From: Sphingobacterium paludis
Lineage (GTDB): Bacteria > Bacteroidota > Bacteroidia > Sphingobacteriales > Sphingobacteriaceae
Direction: 5' to 3'
Assembly: GCF_004364125.1 (NCBI RefSeq)
Contig: NZ_SNZV01000005.1
Span: forward strand, 186,001-250,000
DNA length: 64,000 nucleotides
Shown here: positions 1 through 9,673 of the stretch, piece after piece
Numbering within the stretch: the stretch's first letter is position 1
How the letters are laid out: every line of letters starts with the position of its first letter
Notes under the pieces: model-generated
Told to the model about the DNA's origin: nothing
Seen by the model: only the letters and a program-made list of their open reading frames with translations
The model's database searches: none
Position numbers and translations under genes: made by a program

Positions 1-2084
1 TATTGATCCATCGCCGGACATACCGGATAAAAGCCTAGTGCGGAGAAAACATACCAAGCGGAGGTTTGTCCGTTATCTTCGTCGCCGCAATAACCGTCTG
101 GCGTAGGTTTGTACATGCGGTTAAGCACCTCCCGCGTCCAATATTGCGCCTTCCAAGGCTCACCCGCATAATTATACAGATAAATCATATGTTGGATAGG
201 TTGATTTCCATGTGCGTATTGTCCCATATTGGCAATCTGCATCTCCCGGATTTCATGGATAACGCCTCTGTAATAACTATCATCAAAAGCGGGCACCTGA
301 TTAAATACAGAGTCCAGCATATTGACAAATACGGTGTTCCCTCCCATTAAATCGATAAGCCCCTGCACGTCGTGAAACACCGACCAGGAATAATGCCAGC
401 TGTTGCCTTCCGTGAAGGCGTCTCCCCACTTTAAGGGATTGAAGGGCGATTGAAATTTACCGTCCTTATTTTTGCCGCGCATGAGTTTTGTTTCTGGGTC
501 AAAAAGCTTCTTGTAGTTTTGTGAGCGCTCTGCGTATAGCTTGATTTCCTCTTTCGGGCGTTTCAAAGCTTTTGCCAAGCGGTAGATCGCGAAATCGTCA
601 TAAGCGTATTCCAGTGTTCGAGCTGCGTTCTCATTGATACCGACATCGTAAGGCACGTATCCTAATTCGTTATAATAGGCTACGCCCTTGCGTCCTACTG
701 CCGTCATTGGCCCTTCGTTATTTGCACCATGCTGAAGCGCTTTATAAAGTGTTTCGATATCGTAACCCCGCAGCCCTTTGAGGTAAGCTTCAGCTACGAC
801 GGACGCAGAGTTGTTGCCCACCATAATATCGGCAAAGCCCGGGCTGCTCCATTCCGGCAAAAAACCACCTTCCTTATAACAGTTGAGCAGTCCTTCCTGC
901 ATTTCTTTATTAATGGATGGGTACAACATATTCAACAACGGGTAGAGCGCCCGGAATGTATCCCAAAAACCCGTACCGGCAAACATATAGCCAGGAAGCA
1001 CTTCGCCTGTATATGGGCTGTAATGTACGACCTCACCCTGCTTATTGATCTCGTAGAGTTTATTCGGGAAGAACACCGTGCGATACAAGGTGCTGTAAAA
1101 AGTACGGTACTGTTCATCGGTAGCCCCTTCGATCTCTATTTTGCCCAATACCTCATTCCACTTTTGGCGGCCCTGCTGTTTAATGGTTTCGAAAGAATTA
1201 TCTTTGAGCTCCTGCAGGTTCAGCTGCGCCTGTTCTGCGCTAATGAATGATGATGCTACTTTTGCTTGCACAACCTGCTGTTTGCCACTTTTGGCAAAGC
1301 CGATAATAGCTCCTGCATGTTTTCCTGATGTTTTCTTTCCGTCCAGTTTTTTACCTTCTTCCAAAATTTGAAAATTGTCGATAGGCTTGTCAAAGACGAT
1401 GATGAAATGGTTTTTAAAATTTGGAAGTTTTCCGCGACTATAACGGCTGGAATAGCCAATTACCATATTCTTCTCCGGGATAACTTCAATCGCTGAACCT
1501 CGGTCGAAAGCGTCTAGCACAACGAAAGCGCTGTCAGCACCAGTAAAGGTGAAGCGAAACATGGACGCTCTTTCTGTTGGCGTTACCTCCGCCATCACAT
1601 GATGATCAGCTAGATAAACACCATAATAGTAGGGCTTTGCAATTTCTGATTTATGTGAAAACCAACTTGCCCTTTTATCCTGGTCAAATTCGGCGTGCCC
1701 AGATATAGGCATCAGCGAGAACTGTCCATAATCATTCATCCAAGGCGAAGGTTGATGCGTCTGTTTGATACCCCGAATCTTATCCGACGCGTAGGTGTAT
1801 TGCCAGCCATCACCATTCTTACCGGTTTGTGGCGTCCACATATTCATACCCCATGGCAGACCTACGGCGGGATACGTATTGCCATTCGATAGCGACACTT
1901 TGGAGTCTGTGCCCATCAGCGTGTTTACATAGTCTACGGGTGCCAATGCTGGCTGTTCCGCAATCGACAGACTGCTTTTTCTAGCCTTGTCAGCCTGCTG
2001 TTGTTGTGCCATGATCGCGGGGCTTTGGAACATACCTATTCCCAGCAAAACCATCAGCCAATTCTTAGTTGTCTTGTTTGTCAT
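1..2084 (-). CDS. GH92 family alpha-1,2-mannosidase, 3' end cut by window edge
   Basis: The minus strand is open from an ATG at 2084 to the window edge (694 codons seen; the C-terminus lies outside). An N-terminal signal peptide with a hydrophobic stretch ends in an AMA|QQ-like site, so the enzyme is secreted to the periplasm or surface. Near the N-terminus is YVNTLMGTDSK and near the visible end are AHGNQPIQHMIYLY and GDEDNGQTSAWYVFSALGF, which are hallmark GH92 blocks; acidic residues in the last block are expected to serve as base in this calcium-dependent exo-alpha-mannosidase family. The start is chosen because it gives a good signal peptide and leaves a 274-bp divergent intergenic region before the two-component kinase. 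The family call is firm; the exact mannoside linkage is inferred from the family. Confidence 0.93.
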   Translation of the reverse strand, partial: MTNKTTKNWLMVLLGIGMFQSPAIMAQQQQADKARKSSLSIAEQPALAPVDYVNTLMGTDSKVSLSNGNTYPAVGLPWGMNMWTPQTGKNGDGWQYTYASDKIRGIKQTHQPSPWMNDYGQFSLMPISGHAEFDQDKRASWFSHKSEIAKPYYYGVYLADHHVMAEVTPTERASMFRFTFTGADSAFVVLDAFDRGSAIEVIPEKNMVIGYSSRYSRGKLPNFKNHFIIVFDKPIDNFQILEEGKKLDGKKTSGKHAGAIIGFAKSGKQQVVQAKVASSFISAEQAQLNLQELKDNSFETIKQQGRQKWNEVLGKIEIEGATDEQYRTFYSTLYRTVFFPNKLYEINKQGEVVHYSPYTGEVLPGYMFAGTGFWDTFRALYPLLNMLYPSINKEMQEGLLNCYKEGGFLPEWSSPGFADIMVGNNSASVVAEAYLKGLRGYDIETLYKALQHGANNEGPMTAVGRKGVAYYNELGYVPYDVGINENAARTLEYAYDDFAIYRLAKALKRPKEEIKLYAERSQNYKKLFDPETKLMRGKNKDGKFQSPFNPLKWGDAFTEGNSWHYSWSVFHDVQGLIDLMGGNTVFVNMLDSVFNQVPAFDDSYYRGVIHEIREMQIANMGQYAHGNQPIQHMIYLYNYAGEPWKAQYWTREVLNRMYKPTPDGYCGDEDNGQTSAWYVFSALGFYPVCPAMDQ

Positions 2085-2358
2085 ACTTTAGTGAAGGGTT
2101 TTTGTTGTGCATTTAGATGCATACCAGCTCGTTCAGATGATTTCCGATTTAGGCAATGTATAATACATCCCAAACTAACTATCAGCAAATTAAGACCTTC
2201 TTTCGCGAGATAGCTGTTAATGACTTCCTAATGAATTGTTAACGGATTGTTAATGGCAATTTTCTAAATCATCAAGAAAGAATATATTCGATTTTTATCG
2301 TAATATCGCATAAAGTTTGACGTCGAATCGACGTGCAATAGGAGCTCCGCACGAACAC

Positions 2359-3753
2359 ATGAATAAAAAACACATCCCCATATCGATCGTCAGTTTCGCT
2401 ATACTGTTTGCGGTACAATATATATTGATTTACAACACCTTCGTCTTACGAAATAACCAATACCAGGTACAGGAGCGCAAGATTCTGGACAGCGCCTACC
2501 GTAGTCTGATGTTGAATGATAAGCTTTTCCCAGGCGGGCAGCAACTTATTGATTCTATCATCCGGCCTTACTATCCTATTTTTCGGGCTGCTGAAGAGCG
2601 CGGGCCTGATGAGTTTGACCGAGTCGCGCAAAGGTTTTGCGACACCCTATTCACCTCGCTGCAGTCGCGCAGTAACGCAGACAGCCTATTCCGTGAGCTT
2701 ATCGCGAATGCTTCGCTGGATACCACGCTCAACTATGTCTTGATCATTACGGACTTTGAGATTACGTTTGACGGAAGAAATTACCACAAGATTTTGAAAG
2801 GTAGGTGGCAGCTAAACCATGACAGGCCTTATATCGTGATTGATGGCACACTGAATGTCGTCGATAAACAAAATCAGATTACAGGACTTACGGTAAGCAG
2901 CCCGCAAGACAACTCGTACAAGATTGCGTTTGAGTTGCATGCTGATAATCCCGATTCACGTTTCTACCGAATAATTAGGCAGATGGCACCTACACTAATC
3001 TTATCGGTCATTGCCATATCCTTGGTTATAGGGATCTATTTTCTGACCTACCGAAGCTGGGTCAGACAAAAGAAAATGACGGAAATGACATCTGACTTTT
3101 TAAATAGCATCACGCATGAATTTCATACCCCTATTACTACAATCATCGTGGCCAACCGAAGTATAGAAAATTTGGAGCGCGCAGCGACTCCCGAGAAGAT
3201 CCATGAGTTTACGTCTATTATCGCACGGCAATCGTTGCGCCTACAAAAGCTGATTAAACAAGCCTTAAATATTACGGAATTAAACGAGTACAATCTCGAG
3301 AAAGAGAATTTTAAATTGGTGCCCTTATTAACAGAATCGGTCAGTGATTATACGCTATCTGTTAAGCAGGATGTCAAGCTAAAATTTATAAACGAGTTGC
3401 AGCACCCCGATATGGAGATAAAACTAAACAAGTTTCTATTCACAACCGCGGTGTATAATATTTTTGACAATGCCGTCAAATATAATACGGCTACCATAAA
3501 GACCATCAAAATCAGGTTGCTGGAGAAGCAAGACTTGATTGGTATTGAAATAAGCGACAACGGCATCGGCATGCATGAGGAGCAATTTCAGACTATTTTT
3601 CAGAAATTTTATCGGGGTAAAGAATACCTGAACAGACCGGGACTTGGATTAGGATTATTTTATGTAAAAAAGGTCGCCGAGGCACATGGCTGGCGTTTGG
3701 AGATTGCAAGTGTAAAAAACGTGGGGACCATTTTTACCATTTGGATTAATTAA
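2359..3753 (+). CDS. Membrane sensor histidine kinase
   Basis: A 464-residue kinase. The chosen ATG at 2359 puts a hydrophobic membrane segment near residues 5-25; an in-frame TTG at 2317 would only add a non-hydrophobic leader. A periplasmic sensor region of about 180 residues is followed by a second membrane segment, then a HisKA domain with the H-box HEFHTPI (His253), an N-box NIFDNAVKYN, G1 DNGIGM and G2 GLGLGL. It presumably autophosphorylates and passes phosphate to the response regulator 23 bp downstream. The signal is unknown because the periplasmic part has no motif I recognise. The upstream region is shared with the divergent mannosidase, which could be a target, but that is speculation. 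Confidence 0.93.
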   Translation: MNKKHIPISIVSFAILFAVQYILIYNTFVLRNNQYQVQERKILDSAYRSLMLNDKLFPGGQQLIDSIIRPYYPIFRAAEERGPDEFDRVAQRFCDTLFTSLQSRSNADSLFRELIANASLDTTLNYVLIITDFEITFDGRNYHKILKGRWQLNHDRPYIVIDGTLNVVDKQNQITGLTVSSPQDNSYKIAFELHADNPDSRFYRIIRQMAPTLILSVIAISLVIGIYFLTYRSWVRQKKMTEMTSDFLNSITHEFHTPITTIIVANRSIENLERAATPEKIHEFTSIIARQSLRLQKLIKQALNITELNEYNLEKENFKLVPLLTESVSDYTLSVKQDVKLKFINELQHPDMEIKLNKFLFTTAVYNIFDNAVKYNTATIKTIKIRLLEKQDLIGIEISDNGIGMHEEQFQTIFQKFYRGKEYLNRPGLGLGLFYVKKVAEAHGWRLEIASVKNVGTIFTIWIN

Positions 3754-3776
3754 TCGACATTAAATAGGCATTTGCG

Positions 3777-4496
3777 ATGGAGAAAAAAAGAAGGTTGTTA
3801 TATGTTGAAGATGAGGCAGACTTAGGCAATGTGGTATCCCAATACCTGGAAATGGTCGGATTCGAAGTCGTTTGGGTGAAAAGCGCTTCGGACGCGCACG
3901 ATGCATTTTGTTCCTTACCAACTTTTGATTTGATGCTTATCGACGTGCAGCTTCCGGATTATAATGGCTTCCAATTAGCGGAAGAGATTAGCGAGCGATC
4001 GGATAGCCAAGCTTTTTTGTTTCTGACCGCACGGCGAGAGAAAAAAGATCGTCTTCAGGGGCTTAATATTGGCGCTGATGACTACATTACCAAACCTTTC
4101 GATGTTGACGAATTGGTGTTACGTATCCGGAATATTTTAAAACGTTTAGATTTTCAACATATAAAGGCGGCGACCGAACCAACGGATCCTGTTGTGACCC
4201 AAATTGGCGACATGCAGATTAACCAAAACACCCATAAAATGCATTTTCCGGATGGCAAGCAGATCGATCTTACGTTGCGGGAAATGCAGGTTATGCTTTT
4301 TCTGTATAGGAATCAAGGAAAGCTTTTACGCAGAGAAGATATCTTGGTACAGATATGGGGCGAGAATGACTACTTTATGGGGCGAAGTCTTGACGTATTT
4401 ATCTCCCGTATCCGAAAATTCCTGAAACATTCTCAACGGCTATCCATCGAAACGGTATACGGCTCGGGGTTTATTTTTCGTATATCGGAACCTTAG
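3777..4496 (+). CDS. OmpR/PhoB-type response regulator
   Basis: A 239-residue protein. The receiver domain (about 5-120) has the acidic pair in YVEDEAD, phosphoacceptor Asp56 in LMLIDVQLPDYNG and the conserved Lys in ADDYITKPFD. A winged-helix DNA-binding domain (about 140-235) ends in the typical SIETVYGSGFIF wing. It lies 23 bp after the histidine kinase on the same strand, so the two form a standard two-component pair. Regulated genes cannot be read from the sequence. Confidence 0.94.
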   Translation: MEKKRRLLYVEDEADLGNVVSQYLEMVGFEVVWVKSASDAHDAFCSLPTFDLMLIDVQLPDYNGFQLAEEISERSDSQAFLFLTARREKKDRLQGLNIGADDYITKPFDVDELVLRIRNILKRLDFQHIKAATEPTDPVVTQIGDMQINQNTHKMHFPDGKQIDLTLREMQVMLFLYRNQGKLLRREDILVQIWGENDYFMGRSLDVFISRIRKFLKHSQRLSIETVYGSGFIFRISEP

Positions 4497-4529
4497 CGCA
4501 TATTTCTTATCCGATGAATACTATCGGCC

Positions 4530-4568
4530 TATGCAAAAGGGCTCCCATAAAACCGGAAGCCCTTATAC
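4530..4568 (-). terminator. Terminator of lysC-lysA, possibly bidirectional
   Basis: An inverted repeat with arms AAGGGCT and AGCCCTT, extended by CC/GG with one bulged base, lies between the convergent response regulator and lysA. Read on the minus strand it is followed by TTTT, as for an intrinsic terminator downstream of lysA. Confidence 0.6.
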
Positions 4569-4580
4569 ATGTCGCGCGAT

Positions 4581-5741
4581 TTACAAATCACTGCTGTAGA
4601 CATATCGAATCTCATCGCGAAGGTTATATCGGGATGCCATCACTTCACCATATGCACCGGCGGTGCGGATGGCTATCAAATCGCCGCGCTTGGATTCCGG
4701 CAGTGGAACTTCTTTCCCGAAGCAATCTGAGCTTTCACAAATTGGACCCACGACATCGTAGTTGAGCTTCGCTTGTTGATCTTCACCTACACGTTCTATC
4801 TTATGATAAGCTTGATAGAGCGCGGGGCGCATCAGTTCTGTCATACCGGCATCCAGCACCAGAAAATGCTTTTTGACACCGCTTTTTGTGTAGAGCACTT
4901 TACTTACTAAAGATCCACATTGCGCGATTAACGCACGGCCAAGTTCAAAATGTACCTCCTGCTGTGCGGTGCGCTCAAGGAATTTATCAAACACATTGAA
5001 ATACGCTTCAAAATCGGGAATGGGATTGGTATCCGGATGTTGATAATCCACGCCGAGTCCGCCACCAACGTTAAGAATACGGATTTGGGTACCCCGCTCC
5101 TCAAACCAGGTTTTCCACTCGTTTACTTTCACGCATAAGCTTTTGAACACATTCATATCGGTAATCTGCGATCCTACATGGAAATGCAAACCCATCAGTT
5201 CCACATTCGTCGATTTTCGGATGACAGCAGCAGCTTGCTCTAACTCCGAGGTCGGTACGCCAAATTTATTCTCATCTAACCCCGTGGTGATATAATGATG
5301 TGTATGCGCATCAACATTTGGGTTGATGCGTAACGAAACATTCGCCATTACCCCCGCCTCGGCAGCCAGTTCGTTGATGACTTCCATCTCTTGTATGGAT
5401 TCGACGTTGAACGTGAAAATTCCATGCTGAAGGGCCATACGAATCTCCTTATCCGATTTACCCACACCAGCAAAAGTGATCTGGTTGGCCGGGAACCCGG
5501 TGTCAATGGCTTTCTGTACTTCATTACCACTCACGCAATCCGCGCCAAAGCCTTGCTGCTGTATCTCAGCCAGCAAGCGATCGTTGAAATTTGCTTTCAA
5601 GGCGTAATGCACATGAAAGCCTCGCAGATCTGCTGCACGCTTGGCTTTGGTCAAGGTTTCCTGCAAAAGGTTCAGATCGTAATAATAAAATGGTGTTTCG
5701 AAGTTCTTAATTTTTTCTTCTTGCAATTTGTTAAACAACAT
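4581..5741 (-). CDS. lysA: Diaminopimelate decarboxylase
   Basis: A 386-residue fold-type III PLP enzyme that converts meso-diaminopimelate to L-lysine, the last step of lysine synthesis. The PLP lysine is Lys49 in HYALKANFN. Also present are GLHFHVGSQI, a Gly-rich GGGLG phosphate-binding turn, and the active-site CESSDCFGKE segment. Where many homologues have EPGR this protein has ELGR. It follows the aspartokinase gene by 13 bp on the same strand, so the first and last steps of the pathway are co-transcribed. Length is slightly short but in the family range. Confidence 0.96.
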   Translation of the reverse strand: MLFNKLQEEKIKNFETPFYYYDLNLLQETLTKAKRAADLRGFHVHYALKANFNDRLLAEIQQQGFGADCVSGNEVQKAIDTGFPANQITFAGVGKSDKEIRMALQHGIFTFNVESIQEMEVINELAAEAGVMANVSLRINPNVDAHTHHYITTGLDENKFGVPTSELEQAAAVIRKSTNVELMGLHFHVGSQITDMNVFKSLCVKVNEWKTWFEERGTQIRILNVGGGLGVDYQHPDTNPIPDFEAYFNVFDKFLERTAQQEVHFELGRALIAQCGSLVSKVLYTKSGVKKHFLVLDAGMTELMRPALYQAYHKIERVGEDQQAKLNYDVVGPICESSDCFGKEVPLPESKRGDLIAIRTAGAYGEVMASRYNLRDEIRYVYSSDL

Positions 5742-5754
5742 ACGCCCTTAATAG

Positions 5755-7068
5755 TTAAAATAATCTGTTGTGCAACGACCTTAACGCTTCCGTTTTGTGT
5801 TCGGTATCCAATACCATCGATACATTATAGTCCGAACCGCCATAGGAAACCATCCGTAGCGGAAGGTGCTTCACGGCGTCAAGTACGCGCGCAGCATAGC
5901 CATGCGTATTTGCACTAAAATCACCCACTACGCACACTATGGTTTGGTTGTGATCTACGCTGACGCGACCGAAATCTTCAACTTCTTTAATGATATCGCC
6001 TAAGTTCCGCGTATCATCGATTGTTAAAGAAACGGCTACCTCGGAGGTGGTAATCATATCGATTGGCGTTTTGTAGCGCTCGAATATTTCGAAAATCTTT
6101 CTCAGAAATCCATACGCCAAGAGCATACGTGAAGAGTGTATATGGATGGCCGTGATATCATCCTTTGCCGCAATCGCTCTTATTTGACCCGTTGTGCCAC
6201 CTTCTTTACTTATCAGGGTTCCGGTTGCTTGCGGATCCATCGTATTCAACAGCCGCACGGGCACATTGTACTTTTGCGCAGGAAATACACTTTGTGGATG
6301 TAATATTTTCGCTCCGAAGTAGGCTAATTCAGCGGCCTCATCAAAACTCAAATTTGCTATCGGCGAGGTGTTTTTCACCACACGCGGATCATTATTGTGC
6401 ATGCCATCAATATCGGTCCAGATCTGCACCTCGTCAGCCTGTATGGCGGCGCCGATTAGCGAAGCGGTGTAATCTGATCCGCCGCGACGGAGGTTATCTA
6501 TTTCGCCAAAAGAATTGCGACAAATATAGCCCTGTGTGATAAATAACTGGTTGCTTCCGTGAATGCTGATCAGGTTAGATAATTTCTCCGCAATGTACTC
6601 CACTATGGGTTCATTATCCTCATCAATCTTCATGAAATCCAAAGCTGGCAATAACACCGAAGGAACGCCGATCTCTTCCAGATGGAAGTGAAATAAAGTC
6701 GTTGATAGCAACTCACCTTGCGCTAAGGTAATCTTCTCTTCTACAGGAGTGAACATTTCATTTCCTAAAGAAGATATATAGTTAAAATGGTAATCGATCA
6801 GATTTTTACCTTTTTCTTGTCCTTGCTCGGTTTGGAAAAGTTCCTTGATCAAATGCTCATACTTATTCTTATGTGTTTTGATCAGTTCAATAGCCGTTTC
6901 TCTTTTCCCGGCTAGAAATGCCTGGCTAATCTCCACCAACGCATTGGTTGTGCCTGCTACGGCGGATAATACAACAATTTGTCGCTCTTTTGGATCTACA
7001 ATATCGAGCAGTCCTTTGATGCGCTGCGCACTACCTACCGATGTGCCGCCGAACTTTAAAATTTTCAT
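5755..7068 (-). CDS. lysC: Aspartokinase
   Basis: A 437-residue monofunctional aspartate kinase, phosphorylating aspartate as the first step to lysine, threonine and methionine. The N-terminus has the signature KFGGTSVGSA, followed by RRGGSDYTASLIG and TDIDGMHNNDPR of the amino-acid kinase fold. The C-terminal 140 residues look like paired ACT domains with MITTSEVAVSLTID, which in this family bind feedback inhibitors. There is no homoserine dehydrogenase domain. It is the first gene of a two-gene lysine unit with lysA. Confidence 0.95.
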   Translation of the reverse strand: MKILKFGGTSVGSAQRIKGLLDIVDPKERQIVVLSAVAGTTNALVEISQAFLAGKRETAIELIKTHKNKYEHLIKELFQTEQGQEKGKNLIDYHFNYISSLGNEMFTPVEEKITLAQGELLSTTLFHFHLEEIGVPSVLLPALDFMKIDEDNEPIVEYIAEKLSNLISIHGSNQLFITQGYICRNSFGEIDNLRRGGSDYTASLIGAAIQADEVQIWTDIDGMHNNDPRVVKNTSPIANLSFDEAAELAYFGAKILHPQSVFPAQKYNVPVRLLNTMDPQATGTLISKEGGTTGQIRAIAAKDDITAIHIHSSRMLLAYGFLRKIFEIFERYKTPIDMITTSEVAVSLTIDDTRNLGDIIKEVEDFGRVSVDHNQTIVCVVGDFSANTHGYAARVLDAVKHLPLRMVSYGGSDYNVSMVLDTEHKTEALRSLHNRLF

Positions 7069-7125
7069 AATTCGAATAAACTATTCTATAAAACGTGTAA
7101 AAGTAATTATTTCAGATTTGATTTT

Positions 7126-7172
7126 AAATAAAAATGCGGCACAACCGCTTTCCATAGCTATTGTGCCGCATA
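7126..7172 (-). terminator. Terminator of serC-serA
   Basis: Perfect 11-bp arms (7134-7144 and 7161-7171, ATGCGGCACAA type) enclose a 16-nt loop. Read on the minus strand the hairpin is followed by TTTTTATTT, and it begins 21 bp after the serA stop codon. Confidence 0.8.
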
Positions 7173-7192
7173 AAATGTGTTATGCGGAAGTC

Positions 7193-8140
7193 CTACTTCT
7201 TCAGTTGCTCAATAAGCAAGGAAGCAAGCTCGATACCGATACGCTCCTGCGCTTCATTGGTCGCCGCACCAATATGGGGGGTCAAGGATATACGCGGATG
7301 AGCTAATATCTCTTTTCTTGGTGTGGGTTCATCATCAAACACATCCAAGGCCGCAAAGGCCACTTTACCGGCGTCTAACGCTTCTACAAGGGCTAATTCA
7401 TCAATCACCCCACCCCGTGATGCGTTAACAAGCCCTACTCCGTCTTTCAGTAAAGAAAATTCTTCTTTTCCTATGGCAGGCTTATCTAAGAAGGGAACAT
7501 GTAAGGTAATGAAATCTGATGTTGTCAAAACCTCCTCGAAACTAACTTGCTTGACGGGCAGGTCAACAGTGACGCCCCCAGAAAATGTTACGGTCAAGGT
7601 TTTTGGGCCATCAAACAAATCTGTATACACGACATCCATACCCAACCCTAATGCCACCTTTGCCGTCTCTCGACCGATACGGCCAAAACCGACAACACCC
7701 AAGGTTTTGCCACGCAACTCGACACCCTTGGCGTAGGCTTTCTTTAGTCCTGCGAAATTTGTATCGCCCTCGATAGGCATTTTACGATTGGCATCATATA
7801 GGAATCGTACACCATTCAACAGATGCGCAAAGACCAACTCGGCCACAGATAACGAAGATGCCGCCGGCGTATTGATCACTGCAATTCCTTTCGAACGCGC
7901 GTATTCCACGTCAATATTGTCCATCCCTACACCACCGCGGCCTATCGCCTTGATATTTGGGCAAACATCGATCAACGCTTGCCTCAGCTTCGTAGCACTA
8001 CGCACCGTAACGGCGTCATAGGCATTTAGCTTCTCCGCCAGTTCGTCCTGCGGTATATGGTTTGTATCTACTTCAAAACCGGCATCCTCCAACAGCTTCT
8101 TACCTGTTGCATCAATACCGTCGTTTGCTAAAATTCTCAT
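7193..8140 (-). CDS. serA: D-3-phosphoglycerate dehydrogenase, short form
   Basis: A 315-residue NAD-dependent D-2-hydroxyacid dehydrogenase that oxidises 3-phosphoglycerate, the entry step of serine synthesis. Seen are GRGGVGMDNID, the Rossmann motif GFGRIG (151-156) and catalytic Arg242, Glu271 and His289 in NASRGG, DDEPTP and TPHIGA. There is no C-terminal ACT domain, so serine feedback as in E. coli SerA is not expected. A short insertion of about 15 residues follows the NAD-binding helix. It lies 92 bp after serC on the same strand, supporting the substrate assignment over other 2-hydroxyacid dehydrogenases. Confidence 0.9.
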   Translation of the reverse strand: MRILANDGIDATGKKLLEDAGFEVDTNHIPQDELAEKLNAYDAVTVRSATKLRQALIDVCPNIKAIGRGGVGMDNIDVEYARSKGIAVINTPAASSLSVAELVFAHLLNGVRFLYDANRKMPIEGDTNFAGLKKAYAKGVELRGKTLGVVGFGRIGRETAKVALGLGMDVVYTDLFDGPKTLTVTFSGGVTVDLPVKQVSFEEVLTTSDFITLHVPFLDKPAIGKEEFSLLKDGVGLVNASRGGVIDELALVEALDAGKVAFAALDVFDDEPTPRKEILAHPRISLTPHIGAATNEAQERIGIELASLLIEQLKK

Positions 8141-8154
8141 TTTTTAAATTAAAA

Positions 8155-8185
8155 AGTTAAAAGTGATAAGTTAAAAGTCAAAAGT
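8155..8185. repeat. Short direct repeat AGTTAAAAGT
   Basis: AGTTAAAAGT occurs at 8155-8164 and 8169-8178, and a shortened CAAAAGT follows at 8179-8185. It sits in the serC-serA gap. Low complexity; function unknown. Confidence 0.5.
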
Positions 8186-8232
8186 AACACATCGAAATTT
8201 AAAAATGACGACGATTGCTTTGACATTATCGC

Positions 8233-9303
8233 TTACGATTTTTGCTTTTCCTCAAACTCTTTCATCGCATCCACTAAAGCGTTGACGGATGATATGGTTA
8301 AAGCGTTGTAGATTGACGCACGGAAGCCCCCCACTGAACGATGTCCTTTCAGTCCTATCAAACCGCGTTCTTTGGCTAATGCTAAAAAGGCCGCTTCTTG
8401 TTCTTCCGTATCCATAACGAACGTCACATTCATCCGGGACCGGTCTTCTTCGCTTGCTGTTCCCTTGAAGAATGGGTTGCGCTCTATTTCTTCGTACAGC
8501 GTACGTGCTTTGATTATATTTTCTTGCTCAATGACAGACACCCCACCTTTTGCTTTTAACCAGCGAAGGTTAAGCAGGGAAACATATATAGAGTACACGG
8601 GCGGTGTATTGTACATCGAACCGGCTTTAGCATGCTGCTGGTAATCGAAGATACTGGGGACAATACGTCCGGATTTGCCAAACAAATCATTCTTAACAAT
8701 AACCAAGGTTACCCCGGCTGGGCCCATATTTTTCTGTGCACCTGCATAGATCAAATCGAAATCGGCGACGTTGATAACACGGCTCAATATATCTGAAGAC
8801 ATATCCACTACGGTAGGAACACTGACTTTCGGTTTGTCAAATATTTCCGTTCCGTAGATCGTATTGTTTGATGTATAATGAAAATATGATGCATCCGCGG
8901 GCACCGCAAAGTCCTTCGGTATGTAGGTGTAATTTTTATCCGATGAAGACGCAACGATTTCCACATGACCGAGTTTGGAGGCTTCTTTAGCCGCCTTCGT
9001 TGCCCACACGCCGGTGTCCAAATAGGCTGCTTTTCCACCTTCCGGTAAAATGTTCATTGGCACCATCGCAAATTGCTGACTGGCACCACCTTGTAAAAAA
9101 AGCACCGAGTAATCGGCAGGAACGTCAAGCAACTCCCTCACCAGTGCTTCAGCTTCCACAACAACCTGCTCGAACTCTTTGGAACGGTGCGATATCTCAA
9201 GAATAGAAAGCCCGGTATTGTTAAAGTCAATAACTGCTTCGGAAGCTTCTTGAAATACTTCCTTTGGAAGAATGCATGGTCCTGCCCCAAAATTGTGTTT
9301 CAT
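8233..9303 (-). CDS. serC: Phosphoserine aminotransferase
   Basis: A 356-residue fold-type I PLP aminotransferase that turns 3-phosphohydroxypyruvate into phosphoserine. MKHNFGAGPCILP at the N-terminus is the SerC family start, so the ATG at 9303 is preferred over an upstream in-frame ATG at 9354 that adds 17 atypical residues. The PLP lysine is Lys191 in YAGAQKNMGPAG; GLSILEISHRSKEF and FLQGGASQQFAM are also diagnostic. It heads the serC-serA unit. Confidence 0.96.
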   Translation of the reverse strand: MKHNFGAGPCILPKEVFQEASEAVIDFNNTGLSILEISHRSKEFEQVVVEAEALVRELLDVPADYSVLFLQGGASQQFAMVPMNILPEGGKAAYLDTGVWATKAAKEASKLGHVEIVASSSDKNYTYIPKDFAVPADASYFHYTSNNTIYGTEIFDKPKVSVPTVVDMSSDILSRVINVADFDLIYAGAQKNMGPAGVTLVIVKNDLFGKSGRIVPSIFDYQQHAKAGSMYNTPPVYSIYVSLLNLRWLKAKGGVSVIEQENIIKARTLYEEIERNPFFKGTASEEDRSRMNVTFVMDTEEQEAAFLALAKERGLIGLKGHRSVGGFRASIYNALTISSVNALVDAMKEFEEKQKS

Positions 9304-9673
9304 CGTTAATATATTAATAGTAAATAAATTATAACATAGCCACCTAACCTGCATCGGTTAAATGAAAAGCAAAAATAGCATATTTTTTAAATTTTTTCAT
9401 GCATTTATAACTTTTGTTAAAAAAAATACAAATATTACGTTTTTTTAATAGAAATATGACATACCTGAATAAGCGTGATTCACCGTCTACAGCTGTCGGT
9501 ACACCTCTGCCATCGATGCAAGGTACTGAGTTTGTGCAGGTCGTGCAAAAGCAGCGAAATAGGGCACACTTTTTAGCGGCCTTATATATACCTTAAAATT
9601 AAAAAAAATCGTAACTTCGCATGCGATGTGTGCAATCTCTTGACATATCAAGTTTTATCGAAACCGCATAAAT
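9304..9673. other. Divergent serC/gyrA intergenic region
   Basis: 370 bp without a credible gene; a 60-codon open frame inside has no protein-like features. The right part is AT-rich and contains the gyrA promoter candidate. No riboswitch or repeat was recognised. Confidence 0.6.
9580..9620 (+). promoter_or_regulatory. Candidate gyrA promoter
   Basis: TAACTTCG at 9612-9619 fits the Bacteroidota -7 element TAnnTTTG with one change, about 55 bp before the gyrA ATG. The -33 TTG is not clear, so confidence is modest. Confidence 0.4.

Noticed and set aside
729..1250. Plus-strand open frame of 173 codons in the mannosidase region
   Set aside because: It is antisense to a continuous GH92 coding frame with clear family motifs.
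8155..8185. AGTTAAAAGT repeats as a CRISPR array
   Set aside because: Only two and a half short copies, no spacers of uniform length and no cas genes.
9414..9596. 60-codon frame in the serC/gyrA gap
   Set aside because: No protein-like composition and it overlaps the likely promoter zone.
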